This document shows, piece after piece, positions 36,801-46,537 of a stretch of 64,000 nucleotides of DNA. The stretch covers positions 248,001 through 312,000 of the forward strand of contig CAVVZC010000003.1 in NCBI GenBank assembly GCA_963752565.1, written 5' to 3'. This stretch comes from UBA11574 sp963752565. GTDB taxonomy: Bacteria; Desulfobacterota; Desulfobacteria; Desulfobacterales; UBA11574. The position numbers and the translations under genes were made by a program. The notes under the pieces are model-generated. The model made no database searches. It saw nothing but the letters and a program-made list of their open reading frames with translations, and had not been told where the DNA came from. The first letter of the stretch is position 1. Each line of letters begins with the position of its first letter.

Positions 36801-36829
36801 AATATGTTACATGGTGGTATGTTCGTCAA
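36801..36829 (-). promoter_or_regulatory. Promoter/operator of the TPR gene
   Basis: On the minus strand: TTGACG (36824-36829), then ATACCACCATGTAAC (36806-36820) and TATTAT just after. The CCAC-CAT-GTAA core matches the other sites, with the operator in the spacer. Confidence 0.6.
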
Positions 36830-36852
36830 CATTTATATAAGAAAACAAAGCT

Positions 36853-38094
36853 TCATGAGCTGTTCAAGATAGACTGTTTATCTTCTGAAAAATCTCTTCC
36901 ATAAACGGCAAAGAAAGCAGTGCCCACAACACCAAATAAAAATGCAACAATAAAATTGGTGGATGGCCCGATCTGCCAGAGAAAAGCACCGCCAAAAGCC
37001 GCGATGGATACAACAACATCCCTCAAAAGATAATACAGTCCGAACATGGCGGCCTTACGGTCTTCAGGGGCAAGATCCATTATCAGTGCTTTCCGGGTCG
37101 GCTCACCGAACTCCTTAAGGCCTCGCAGGATAAAAGCCAATACCAGCCATTGAAAGGATTGACAGAACAGAAGCACCACCGGAAAGATTGTAAAAAACCC
37201 AAACGTTATGACGACAAACGGCTTTTTAGTCGTTTTATCAGCCAGATACGCCACAGGGATATAGACCAACATGGCCGTAAACATCTCAATGCCTGTTAAT
37301 ACCCCGAACGATAAAGCGCTAACCGGCTCGACAATGGTCTTCATGCACCAGACCACGACAAACGCATAGGGAATCTGTTCGCAAAACCGAACCAGAATGT
37401 CGGAAACCAGTAATCGTTTGAGCGACGGACTCATTTCACGTAATAGCTTCATGGGATTTTTTTCAGGTGCTTTCGAAGATGATTCAACAACACTTTTGGG
37501 TGGGTCTTCTTCGATGAGAATCTGCTGGAGTATCGTTGCCGCAGCCGCCAGCACAAAGGCACACACAAAGGCTAGCCGAACACCGTTACGCTCACCCCAT
37601 AGACCGATACACACGCCGCCCAAAATGGGCCCGAGTCCCATGGGGATTCTCCTCACCAGAGAGTGCATGGAAACCCCCATGGTTCGTTTGTTAATGGGCA
37701 GCACCCGGGCAATAAGGCTCATGGTTGCCGGCAAAGAGATGGCCGACCAGGAAAGGAAAAATATGGCCCCCAACAACACCGCCTGCCAGTAAGGCATCAG
37801 AATGACGATGAGAAACCCGAGCATGGCAGTGACGTTAAAAACAAGCAGGGCTTTTTTGGTGCCCATGCGGTCGGAAAGATAACCTCCGGGGAAAGCATAG
37901 AGAGCGGACAAAAGATTGTCAAGACCGTTGAGAAGACCGATGGATATGGCGCCGCCACCCAGGGCAATGAGATAAATCGGCAAAAATCTTTCGGCCATTC
38001 GCTCGCCCATACCCACAAGAATAACCATGAACAACATCCCGACGGTACTTTTGCGAAGTCCGAGAAAGTCTGAGATATGTGTCCGTATGACCAT
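36853..38094 (-). CDS. MFS transporter
   Basis: A 413-residue polytopic protein with about 12 helices. GYLSDRMGTKKALLVF is the conserved loop 2-3 motif, and the mid-protein loop is long and basic. Related proteins are drug or metabolite efflux carriers; the substrate cannot be assigned. It lies 12 bases downstream of the PP-loop gene on the same strand, so they may share a transcript. Confidence 0.88.
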   Translation of the reverse strand: MVIRTHISDFLGLRKSTVGMLFMVILVGMGERMAERFLPIYLIALGGGAISIGLLNGLDNLLSALYAFPGGYLSDRMGTKKALLVFNVTAMLGFLIVILMPYWQAVLLGAIFFLSWSAISLPATMSLIARVLPINKRTMGVSMHSLVRRIPMGLGPILGGVCIGLWGERNGVRLAFVCAFVLAAAATILQQILIEEDPPKSVVESSSKAPEKNPMKLLREMSPSLKRLLVSDILVRFCEQIPYAFVVVWCMKTIVEPVSALSFGVLTGIEMFTAMLVYIPVAYLADKTTKKPFVVITFGFFTIFPVVLLFCQSFQWLVLAFILRGLKEFGEPTRKALIMDLAPEDRKAAMFGLYYLLRDVVVSIAAFGGAFLWQIGPSTNFIVAFLFGVVGTAFFAVYGRDFSEDKQSILNSS

Positions 38095-38106
38095 AATACT
38101 GTTGAT

Positions 38107-39465
38107 TTACCCTAATCTGTACTTTTTCAAAAATCGTTGGTACAAAGTGCCGGCCTCCTTTTCCGATTTTTCCCCATAGGTTCTGTTTTGCAGCTTGAAA
38201 ACGCTTTTTCTCAGTTTTGTTTCGTTTCTTTCTGTAGGCAAGAGAAACTCTTTTTGAAATCGATCCATGAGCGGCCCTTTTGCGCCGTGGCGGTGGGCAA
38301 ACAAAAAAGCCAGAGCTTCTTCATCCCGGATAAAGCTGTGATAATCATCGCTATCATGAACCGGTTTTTTGAACAGACTAAAAAGCGTTTTTTTGTCTTC
38401 GCTGAGCATGGAAACCTCAAAGCCCATACGGAATGGGTCCCGACCCATTGCTAAAAAATGAATGAAAGCCTGGGCACAATTGGGACAGTCGTGACACCAG
38501 CGTTTGTAATCACTGACCTCCAAGTGGCAGGTAACGCGATACTTACCGAAAGCCGGGAACTCTTCATGCAGGATTCGGTGAATGGCGAAATTCCCAAGGC
38601 TTCCGATCAGGTTGACTGCACTGATCTGGCCACCGGAGAAATCTTCCACCAGCTGCTTCAGTTTTCTTGTAATCTCATGGCTTTGCATCACCTTGTTTGC
38701 CAAGAGATACCCCTCTTTGTGAACATGATTGAGCGAATGGTGATATTCATTACTGAATACGACGGTGGGAGCACGATAATAGGTGCAGAAAGGAATCATT
38801 GCAAAGAGATAGACAAAATAAATATGCACCTGATGGAGCCGGGTCTCCGGACGCTCCAATACCTGATAATCTGAAAGCAGTTGAATCTCATTGGTAACGG
38901 TGTGACACGAAAGCTGGAGATCTTTGGTAATCTGTTTATTCAGCTTTTCGCGTATCTGTTTTCCCCTGGGCAAAACCCGTTCGTCGATGTTTACCAAAAT
39001 GATATCATAGCCAAGCCGACGCGAAGTGGCAAGGCTCAAAAGACTGTCCTTACCAAAAGAAAAAGGCAGCACCATCCGATTTTTATCCCACCCTGACAGT
39101 CTTTCCATGTTTTCCATTCGACATTTTTCTGAAAAATGTCTGCCGGTAGAACGAAATCGCTGTAAAATATCGTTAGCACTTTCAACGGGAATGAATTCCA
39201 CCAGGTTGGGTATGGCACGCTCAAAGCAGTCATTGTAGAAATCAAAAAATCTTGGTACCGGTGTGGTGTACCAAACGGTAGGGTGTTTTAGAATCAAAGG
39301 TGTTACAAGGGTCAGGACGTAGGATAATTCGTTGACCAATCGATTTTTGGCAGGAAAAGACCTCCAGATTTTATCTGGAAACCGCAGTTCGCAGGACGCA
39401 GCCTGCCACGCTCCGGATATTGCCAAGGAAAAACCACGGGGAGTAATATTGGCTTGAACTTCCAC
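38107..39465 (-). CDS. PP-loop protein, MurL-like
   Basis: A 452-residue protein. LPFSFGKDSLLSLA (about 132-145) is a PP-loop ATP-binding motif, and CHDCPNCAQAFIHFLAMG supplies a CxxC pair. The layout resembles MurL, the UDP-MurNAc-L-Ala-L-Glu epimerase that adenylates its substrate, but no MurD2 partner is beside it. A related tRNA or nucleotide-modifying activity is possible. It is followed closely by an MFS transporter. Confidence 0.6.
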   Translation of the reverse strand: MEVQANITPRGFSLAISGAWQAASCELRFPDKIWRSFPAKNRLVNELSYVLTLVTPLILKHPTVWYTTPVPRFFDFYNDCFERAIPNLVEFIPVESANDILQRFRSTGRHFSEKCRMENMERLSGWDKNRMVLPFSFGKDSLLSLATSRRLGYDIILVNIDERVLPRGKQIREKLNKQITKDLQLSCHTVTNEIQLLSDYQVLERPETRLHQVHIYFVYLFAMIPFCTYYRAPTVVFSNEYHHSLNHVHKEGYLLANKVMQSHEITRKLKQLVEDFSGGQISAVNLIGSLGNFAIHRILHEEFPAFGKYRVTCHLEVSDYKRWCHDCPNCAQAFIHFLAMGRDPFRMGFEVSMLSEDKKTLFSLFKKPVHDSDDYHSFIRDEEALAFLFAHRHGAKGPLMDRFQKEFLLPTERNETKLRKSVFKLQNRTYGEKSEKEAGTLYQRFLKKYRLG

Positions 39466-39492
39466 AGGTTATCTCTCCCTGCAGCTCAACCC

Positions 39493-39639
39493 TACAAGCC
39501 ATCTCAAAAATACAGATTACGTTCAAGGACAAGGCGCGAGCAGATGAAAAAGCGCAGCATACAAGTGAGTATGTGAGCATTTTGAAGAGGCTCGCAACGC
39601 CGTAATTGGGCGTCAGAAGTATTTTTGAGATGGCTTGTA
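39493..39639. repeat. 147-bp hairpin element with 20-bp terminal inverted repeats
   Basis: The ends (39493-39512 and 39620-39639, TACAAGCCATCTCAAAAATA and its complement) match over all 20 bases. The interior contains ACAAGGCGCGAG and AGGCTCGCAACGCCG stretches, also partly self-complementary. It resembles MITE-like repeats I recall from deltaproteobacterial intergenic regions; no ORF is inside. Confidence 0.7.
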
Positions 39640-39653
39640 ATGATCGGCCGATA

Positions 39654-39974
39654 TTAGGCCAGGGGGCCCGGACCGATTCTGAGCTTTACGTCTCGCTGTT
39701 TACCGACCTTAATGATGTGGCCGGCATTATTAACCTGAATCTTGTTGCCGAACTGGTCCACCATGACGTGTTTGCCCTGCTTGTCCAGCAGGTACATCTT
39801 TCCATCCGGCATCAGAAGCGTTTTCTGGCCGTTCTGGGTCACGGCTCTTTGGGCCTTGACCTGTCCCTGGACATCTGAGGGCTTCCAGTCTTTTGTCTTA
39901 CTGCCGGCCAGGCCGGCAATGGGAATGATTGACAAAACGAGCGAGATAATGGTCGCCATCGCTTGTTTGAGCAT
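39654..39974 (-). CDS. Exported small protein
   Basis: About 106 residues with a signal peptide (MLKQAMATIISLVLSIIPIAGLAG). The mature part has repeated short strands with Gly and Asp (LLMPDGKMYLLDKQGKHVMVDQFGNKIQV). Start at 39974 with GGGAGAAC upstream. No family recognised. The hairpin element lies just beyond its stop. Confidence 0.6.
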   Translation of the reverse strand: MLKQAMATIISLVLSIIPIAGLAGSKTKDWKPSDVQGQVKAQRAVTQNGQKTLLMPDGKMYLLDKQGKHVMVDQFGNKIQVNNAGHIIKVGKQRDVKLRIGPGPLA

Positions 39975-40517
39975 GTTGTTCTCCCTTGTATGCACAGTTG
40001 CAACTCTTTTATCCTCACATTGGGTTGGCGAACTAAGAATATAAAAGTCTATCGGATCCGGTGACAATCAATAAAGTTAACAGAGCTATACCGGGTCGTC
40101 AACCGTGATTTTTTAACATCTTTATTTAATATAATCTTTTAAATGAAGCCTAACATATTAAATAACAGCTAAATTTCTTTCTATTGACAAAATGCTACAA
40201 TGTAACATATATGGTCAAAGGTTGTTTTTCAGCCAATGGGGTTTGATGCACACTTATGTTTAAATCGTACGGCTGGATTTTATGGAATGAAATAACGATT
40301 TTTGCACTGATCCTTCATTTTGCTTTATTTACAAAACCACTTGTGGTTAGATAAATTGGAAATCGAGGGTTGATTCTCCATGGATATTGTGATTGATTTC
40401 ATGTATTTAAAAACGAAGATCCTTTGAATAAATATATTAATCCGAATGATTTTAACACATCTTCATCTCTAAACAATTGAATCCTTTGAAAAACTGTATG
40501 TTAGCATTGGTCATATT
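39975..40517 (+). promoter_or_regulatory. Intergenic region with operator-bearing promoter
   Basis: There is no supported gene in these 543 bases. TTGACA (40184-40189) and ATATAT (40207-40212) are 17 bases apart, with TACAATGTA (40196-40204) between them, a match to the shared motif. The promoter points toward the sensor kinase at 40518 but would leave a leader of about 300 bases. Confidence 0.5.
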
Positions 40518-42011
40518 ATGGACAAAGATACTGAAAAAGAATATTTGCTGAAAGCGATTGATTCTTTTAAAAGACGGTTCATCGTGGTTTCGCCCGACTT
40601 TAAAATCCTGGCCGCTAACTGCCGCCTGAACGGAGCTAACGATTCTAAAGTCGTTGGAAAACGATGTTATGAAGTGTTTTATGAACGACCATCTCCATGT
40701 GAAAATTGTGCGGTAAAAGAGTCTATAGAAAAGCGTAAACCCACGCTAATGCCCAAACCGGAAAACACATTAGATATCGATGAGATGCCGTGTTATTTTG
40801 CGTATCCCATCTATTCCGGGGATGAAATCGAAGCCTTTGTCAGCATGGATTTTGATCTTCCCACCCGGGGAGGGCTGGAAGAAAAACTTCAGCGTTCCAA
40901 TGCCTTATTACGAAATCTCATTTTCAGCGCCGTGGATGGTGTTATTGCATCTGATAAAAAAGGCAAGATTTTCATCTTCAATGATGCCGCCACCAATGTT
41001 TTCGGTTATACGGTGGATGAAGCACTCAATCATATCAATGTTCGGGATATTTATCCGGGGAACAATGCGTATGAAGTCATGCGAAACCTCAGAAGTGACG
41101 ATTACGGCGGAAAGGGTAAACTTCAATCCTATCAGGTCGATATCATCAGTAAGGGCGGTGAAATCATCCCTATCTTCTTGAATGCGAGCATTATCTATGA
41201 GAATGGGCAAGAGATCGCAACCATCGGTTTTTTTCATGATCTCCGAGAAGAACTCCGGATGAAAGAAGAGCTTGACAAAACCCAGCTTCAGCTTCTTCAG
41301 GCGGAAAAAATGTCGTCTTTAGGCAAACTGGCCGCGGGCGTGGCACACCAGTTAAACAATCCTCTTGGAGGAATTACGCTGTTTGCCAAACTAATCATGG
41401 AAGAATATGACCTGGAGAAAGGTGCCAAAGAAGACCTGGATAGAATTATAAGGGACGCTAAAAGATGCCGGGATACGGTAAAGGAACTACTCGAATTTAC
41501 ACGGCAGACGCGTCATCTCATGCGACCCCATGACATCAACCAAGCGCTCAACCGAACCCTATTTTTGCTGGAAAGCCAGACCCTGTTTCACAACATCAAT
41601 ATCATAAAGGCTCTGGATGCATCACTCCCCCTTGTTCTTATGGACATCCAGCAATTGTATCATTTGTTTATGAACATCATTCTTAATGCTGTCCAAGCCA
41701 TGGAGGGAAAAGGAGTGCTAACATTGAAAAGTTTCCTTGTGCCGGATAGCAACCAGGTCTTTATCGAGATATCCGATACAGGTCCGGGAATACCGGAAGA
41801 AAATCTTCCCCAAATCTTCGAACCGTTTTTTACCACCAAAGACGAAGGAAAAGGAACCGGTCTGGGCCTCAGTCTGGCCTACCGAATCGTTCAAAATCAT
41901 GGAGGTCATATCCGTGCTGAGAGTTCACCCGGAAAAGGAACGACCTTTACAATAGAGCTTCCCATTGGGTCTAAACATGATGAAGGAGACGAAAGTGGAA
42001 ATAAGACCTGA
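40518..42011 (+). CDS. PAS sensor histidine kinase
   Basis: A 497-residue soluble kinase. The first PAS-like domain (1-115) carries a Cys cluster, Cys50, Cys61 and Cys64 (CYEVF, then CENC), which may hold a metal or haem or form a thiol switch. A second PAS (about 128-240), a short coiled coil, HisKA with His277 (GVAHQLNNPLGG) and HATPase_c (DTGPGIPEEN, GTGLGLSLAY) follow. There is no membrane segment, so the signal is cytoplasmic. It overlaps the next kinase gene by 17 bases and is likely co-expressed. Confidence 0.9.
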   Translation: MDKDTEKEYLLKAIDSFKRRFIVVSPDFKILAANCRLNGANDSKVVGKRCYEVFYERPSPCENCAVKESIEKRKPTLMPKPENTLDIDEMPCYFAYPIYSGDEIEAFVSMDFDLPTRGGLEEKLQRSNALLRNLIFSAVDGVIASDKKGKIFIFNDAATNVFGYTVDEALNHINVRDIYPGNNAYEVMRNLRSDDYGGKGKLQSYQVDIISKGGEIIPIFLNASIIYENGQEIATIGFFHDLREELRMKEELDKTQLQLLQAEKMSSLGKLAAGVAHQLNNPLGGITLFAKLIMEEYDLEKGAKEDLDRIIRDAKRCRDTVKELLEFTRQTRHLMRPHDINQALNRTLFLLESQTLFHNINIIKALDASLPLVLMDIQQLYHLFMNIILNAVQAMEGKGVLTLKSFLVPDSNQVFIEISDTGPGIPEENLPQIFEPFFTTKDEGKGTGLGLSLAYRIVQNHGGHIRAESSPGKGTTFTIELPIGSKHDEGDESGNKT

Positions 42012-43482
42012 CGCCTTGGTATTAGTTGTTGATGATGAGCAGGATATTCGTGATGCATCTGAACGTATCCTTTCTCGAGTCGGTTATCAGGTCCAAAAGG
42101 CATCTCGTGGAGACGAAGCACTGGATATCCTGAACAAGGAAAGCGTCGACATTATGCTTCTTGACCTAAAGATGCCGGGCATGGATGGGCTGGAAGTATT
42201 AGACCGAGTTGGGGAGCAGAACAGGGAAATTCAAGTTATCGTGATTACAGGATATGCGACAGTGGAAACAGCCATCAAAGCCATGAAACAAGGGGCTTAC
42301 GATTTCATTCCCAAGCCCTTTGAGCCTGATCAGCTTAGAATCGTCGTCAATCGGGCCTGGGAGAAGATTTGTTTCATTCGAGAGGCTGAAAAGCTCGCAC
42401 TGGAAAGAAACAGGACATTATCTGATCTGGATACGGAAAAAAGCCGTATTCGCACCATTATTGAATCGTTCCCCAGCGGTGTTGTGGTAACCGATCCCAA
42501 AGGCCATGTGATGTTGATGAATCCCGCTTTCAGACAACTTCTCGGTATTGATCCCGCCCTGAAAACCGGAAACCCGATAGAGGACTATTTGCCCAATGAA
42601 GACCTTTGTCGCCTGGTCCTGGAAATATCCCAGGGAAAACATGTGGATTATGACGACATCCCGGATTACGAGTTTTCTCTTGGCGGGGAGAAATACTTTA
42701 TGGCCAGAGGACAACCGGTTTTAGGGGAAAAGAAGGAATGTCTTGGAGCAGTGCTCAATGTTGTGGACATCAGCGCCATGAAGCTTTTAGATCAGCTAAA
42801 ATCAGAATTCGTTGCAAAAGTTTCGCACGAATTGCGGTCGCCGTTGTCCACCATCCATGAACAACTGGCCCTTGTCATCAAAGACATGGTGGGGGAAGAC
42901 TTTGAACAAGATCAGTATATCCTTGACCGTGCCAGGGAAAAAACCAAGGGATTGATCTCGTTAATTGGAGATCTGCTCGATCTTTCACGCATCGAGGAAG
43001 GTATTATTTGTCAGGAACCTCAGTCGGTTCGACTCGATGAGATTCTGGGAAATATTATCGACTTTCTAAAAACCTCAGCTCAAAAAAAGAACCAGTCCCT
43101 CTCCCTCGTACCTCCACAGAATGAACTTCCTGAACTCACAGCAGATCCCATTGCCCTTGAAAGTATTTTTGGAAATTTGATTGCCAATGCCATCAATTAT
43201 ACACAAGAGGGTGGAAAAATCATCGTGACGGTTGATATGGCCGGAATCAACGTGCGCGTGAGGGTTAAAGACAATGGATTCGGTATCGCCGACAAATATC
43301 TAGATAAAATTTTTGAACGATTTTACAGGGTAAAAGACGATAAAACCAGATACATCACCGGAACCGGTCTTGGGCTGCCTATCGTCAAGGGGCTTCTGGA
43401 TTCCATGGGTGGACTCATCGATGTTGAAAGCGAGCCCGGGAAAGGGAGTGTGTTCACTGTTTTACTTCCCATCAAGAATTGA
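41995..43482 (+). CDS. Response regulator/PAS/histidine kinase hybrid
   Basis: About 495 residues. REC (Asp13, Asp14, phosphoacceptor Asp57), PAS (about 152-260), HisKA with His278 (KVSHELRSPLST) and HATPase_c (DNGFGIADKYL, GTGLGLPIVKG). The GTG at 41995 is chosen because AAGGAG lies 6 bases upstream; other starts lie deeper in the preceding gene. The N-terminal receiver could be the target of the kinase encoded just before, giving a short phosphorelay. The output is unknown. Confidence 0.88.
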   Translation: MEIRPDALVLVVDDEQDIRDASERILSRVGYQVQKASRGDEALDILNKESVDIMLLDLKMPGMDGLEVLDRVGEQNREIQVIVITGYATVETAIKAMKQGAYDFIPKPFEPDQLRIVVNRAWEKICFIREAEKLALERNRTLSDLDTEKSRIRTIIESFPSGVVVTDPKGHVMLMNPAFRQLLGIDPALKTGNPIEDYLPNEDLCRLVLEISQGKHVDYDDIPDYEFSLGGEKYFMARGQPVLGEKKECLGAVLNVVDISAMKLLDQLKSEFVAKVSHELRSPLSTIHEQLALVIKDMVGEDFEQDQYILDRAREKTKGLISLIGDLLDLSRIEEGIICQEPQSVRLDEILGNIIDFLKTSAQKKNQSLSLVPPQNELPELTADPIALESIFGNLIANAINYTQEGGKIIVTVDMAGINVRVRVKDNGFGIADKYLDKIFERFYRVKDDKTRYITGTGLGLPIVKGLLDSMGGLIDVESEPGKGSVFTVLLPIKN

Positions 43483-43485
43483 AAG

Positions 43486-44304
43486 TTAGAATTTTTCATC
43501 AAGGGCTTTTATAAATTCATCGGGCGGCACCTGGATGCCTGTCCAGAGCGCCAAGGTGCGTCTGGACTGATATGCGAGGGAAGGTAGACCATCCATAAAC
43601 CGCGCGCCAATTCGTCGGGCCATGTCCTGCCAGAAATTTTCACTGCGACCATAATTAAGATCCACCACCAGTTCACAGTTCTTAATGCTGATGTTTTTAA
43701 GCAATGCCTTCATTTCCGGAGACTCATCAGGGCTTGAAACAGAAGTGGTGTTAACCACTATGTTGGCAGCCAAAGCTCGATCAGAAAGTTCATAAAGGGG
43801 TATGGCTTCTCCTCCAAAACGATTAACAATTTCAAAAGTTTTATCGGTGTTACGGCCGGCAACAAAAATAGAGGTTGTTCTCAGCCAGTTTAAAATAAAT
43901 ACTATGGCTTTGGCTGCACCGCCGGTTCCAATAACTAAAGCTGATTTTCCTTCAACATCAAATCCCGATTCATTGAGGGCGTCCATGAAACCGATGGCGT
44001 TGGTATTGTATCCTTTAAGTATATCGCCGTTACGGACGATGGTATTGACGGCTCCGATAATATTTGCACCTTCTGAGAGAATATCCAAATGCGGTATAAC
44101 TTTCTCTTTAAACGGTATGGTGATACTTGCCCCGGCGATATTCAAAGTCCTGATACTTTGCAAAGCCGAACCGATCTGGTCAGAATCGACTTTGAGCGGC
44201 ACATATGCTCCTTTAATTCCGATCCGTTTCAGCACCGTGGAAAATATGGTCGGCGATTTTGAACGCATGACCCGTTCATCGCCCAATATGCAATATACCC
44301 GCAT
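43486..44304 (-). CDS. aroE: Shikimate dehydrogenase
   Basis: A 272-residue AroE-type enzyme that reduces 3-dehydroshikimate to shikimate with NADPH. SKSPTIFSTVLKRIG holds the substrate-binding SxS-like motif, SITIPFKEKV the catalytic Lys, NTIVRNGDILKGYNTNAIGF the second substrate segment and VIGTGGAAKAI the nucleotide-binding loop. NTTSV and AYQSRRTLALWTG are also typical. It is convergent with the kinase genes, with a gap of 3 bases. Confidence 0.92.
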   Translation of the reverse strand: MRVYCILGDERVMRSKSPTIFSTVLKRIGIKGAYVPLKVDSDQIGSALQSIRTLNIAGASITIPFKEKVIPHLDILSEGANIIGAVNTIVRNGDILKGYNTNAIGFMDALNESGFDVEGKSALVIGTGGAAKAIVFILNWLRTTSIFVAGRNTDKTFEIVNRFGGEAIPLYELSDRALAANIVVNTTSVSSPDESPEMKALLKNISIKNCELVVDLNYGRSENFWQDMARRIGARFMDGLPSLAYQSRRTLALWTGIQVPPDEFIKALDEKF

Positions 44305-44455
44305 TTTAAGCCCATTACCTGAACCGGATGTGTCCCGAAGCCGGTACAGGCCGATTGTAATTTATCGAAGATCCCGTCTTCATTGAACCTCAGGCGGGGA
44401 CCCAAATAAGGTTTTAAGAATTCAAATCAGGCAACCCGATTCAACTTTGCGAGAC

Positions 44456-44486
44456 AAAAAACCTGCTCCATTTCCTGAAGCAGGTT
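44456..44486 (-). terminator. Rho-independent terminator of the hdr/met operon
   Basis: On the minus strand AACCTGCT and AGCAGGTT form an 8-bp stem, followed by TTTTTT. It lies about 58 bases past the hdrCB-like stop. Confidence 0.85.
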
Positions 44487-44543
44487 ACGATCAGGTTTTT
44501 TCATTTAATGTTCAGGCAACGACATCAATACACGGCATGTCGA

Positions 44544-45842
44544 TTATAATCCGAATTCAGCCAAATCCGGCCCCAGGTATTCACGTTCATTTTCGCCAAG
44601 AATCCCAAGGGATAAGCATATGATGGTCCATAAATGTGTTGTGTGGTATTTTCCTTCGTAGTGTTCTTTAAGATCATGAATTTGTGCGTGGCAGTTATGG
44701 CACGGTGTGAGACAATAATCGGCCCCTGTCTCCATGACTTGGTCAAATTTTCGTTTCCCATAGTACCGTCTGGCTTCGGGAAGCCCTGATTGAAGGTACC
44801 CGCCGCCGCCGCCACAGCAATAATTGTTAGATCTGTTGGGGTACATTTCAACAAAATTTTCCTCCCCCACAACCGCTTTAACAACAAACCGCATATCTTC
44901 AGCCACCGGATCTCCGAAACTTTTGCGGACCAGCTGACATGGATCCTGTACCGTAAATTTAATCTTCAGATCTTTGTTCCAGTCGGAATTTACTTTTAAT
45001 TTTCCTTCACGAATCCACTGGGCATAATACTGGATGATACTTTTGCACTCGAAGTTGTGCTCGATGTTGAATCTTTGCAGTCCGACCCGGACGGCAAAAA
45101 GTTCATGCCCTCACTCCGTATTGAGCCAGACCTTGCATTTGAGATCATCCACTGCTTTGGCCTTGACCCGTACAATTTTTTCCCAGTTTTCCAGGTCTGC
45201 GCAGAACAGGCAGTAGTTTTCAGCTGCCCAACCTTTTGACCCGTAAGTCCAGTCAGCTCCCACCAGGTGCAAAATTTTCCACAGCGGCACCATCTCGTCG
45301 GGTTCAGTGACAGGTTCACGTGAATTCTGGTTTAAGAAAAAATGAGCACCTTCCTTATCCATGGGTGCTTGAAGGTCTTCAAAACCCGGTTGTGTTTCCC
45401 GGACTTCCTCGGCAACATCTTCCACCACAAACCGCCAGTCTTCTTCACTGGCACCCATGGCACTGCAAGTATCGTTCTTTAACGCCATTTCGCATGATCC
45501 ACGGATGCCTTTAGGTTGATCTTCCTTGTCCCAGTTTTTTCGAATGTTAAAGACCAGAGCGGGTATATCGATTTTCATGGGACAGGCGTACGTGCAACGG
45601 GTGCACATGGTGCACATCCAAGCCCACTTGGAATTCAGAATTGCATCGTCCATGCCGAGAGAGGCCATACGTAGAAACTTTCTGGGATCCATATCTTCCA
45701 AACCCGTTGCCGGACAGCCGGCAGAGCAAATTCCACAGGTTAGACATAGATTCAGATTCCCTCCTTCTGGGAGGAGGTCCATTACCTGCTCTTTAAAAGT
45801 GCTTTTTTTATCCCCTTTTATCTTAATAACTTGGGATGACAT
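44544..45842 (-). CDS. HdrC-HdrB fused Fe-S protein, selenocysteine
   Basis: A 432-residue protein read through UGA at codon 244 (45111-45113). The N-terminal half is HdrC/GlpC-like, with two [4Fe-4S] motifs (CLTCGICSAGCP, CTMCTRCTYACP). The C-terminal half is HdrB-like, with CCG-type motifs (YCLFC...TEUGH, DPCQL; YCCGGGGG, TPCHNCH). Both parts share one frame. The UGA replaces the Cys of the conserved TECGH segment, and a strong hairpin with a GGGUC loop follows 12 bases later. AAAGGAGG precedes the ATG. It would take electrons from HdrA and reduce a disulfide or membrane carrier. Last gene of the operon. Confidence 0.88.
45074..45098 (-). promoter_or_regulatory. bSECIS-like hairpin in the hdrCB gene
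   Basis: On the minus strand TTTGC-C-GTCC, loop GGGTC, GGAC-T-GCAAA: nine base pairs with one internal mismatch. It begins 12 bases after UGA codon 244, and the loop has the G-U expected by SelB. Confidence 0.8.
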
Positions 45843-45952
45843 TATTTCCTCCTTTAAATTGAAGATTGACGATAGAAAATGAGGTTTTCGGAATCGTCAA
45901 CACTCAATTGAAAATACTCAATCACAGACACAAAACAACTTTCGATATCCGC

Positions 45953-46339
45953 CTAAGCTAAAAGCTGTTTGATACTTTCCGCAATTTGCTCTGCTGAAGC
46001 TGGTTTGGCGATATAGTCATCCGCCTCCGTCGCCATTCCATCCCGATGGGTATATCGGGTTGAAGTCACATGGGATGCAACCGCGGTTAACAGGATGATG
46101 GGAATATCGACACATTTTTCATCGGCTTTTAGTTTCTTGCAGACTTCGTATCCGTCCATTTCAGGCATCATCACATCCAGGACAATGGCGTCCGGCGGAT
46201 TTGCATGGACTTTCTCCAATCCCTCAACGCCGTTATAGGCCACATCAACTTCATAGCCCTCCTTTTCCAACTGCCCTTGCACGATGGAACAGAAATCAGG
46301 CTCATCATCGACGACTAAAATTCTCTTTTGTTCAGTCAT
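45953..46339 (-). CDS. Single-domain response regulator
   Basis: A 128-residue receiver domain only. Asp11, Asp12 and phosphoacceptor Asp55 are present, with a Lys-Pro near residue 110. A loop of about 15 residues (SHVTSTRYTHRDGMATEADDY) before the Lys is longer than usual. Start at 46339 with AAAGGAGG upstream. It is embedded between metF and hdrCB, so it may tune the complex or its transcription by protein contact. No DNA-binding domain. Confidence 0.88.
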   Translation of the reverse strand: MTEQKRILVVDDEPDFCSIVQGQLEKEGYEVDVAYNGVEGLEKVHANPPDAIVLDVMMPEMDGYEVCKKLKADEKCVDIPIILLTAVASHVTSTRYTHRDGMATEADDYIAKPASAEQIAESIKQLLA

Positions 46340-46537
46340 AATACCCTCCTTTATATTGGTCATTTCCATGTCCTGTGAAATTCCTGCACCAGCAGGACTG
46401 CTTCACCGGAGTTATTGGACATTGACCCGCTTACCCTGTAGACTTGATTATTTTGATCCTCCGAAAACAATCGGTGGTTCTTGGGGCCACTGATTTTTGG
46501 ATCATCAACTTTTTCCTTTGATCCAAGGGTGTAGAAA

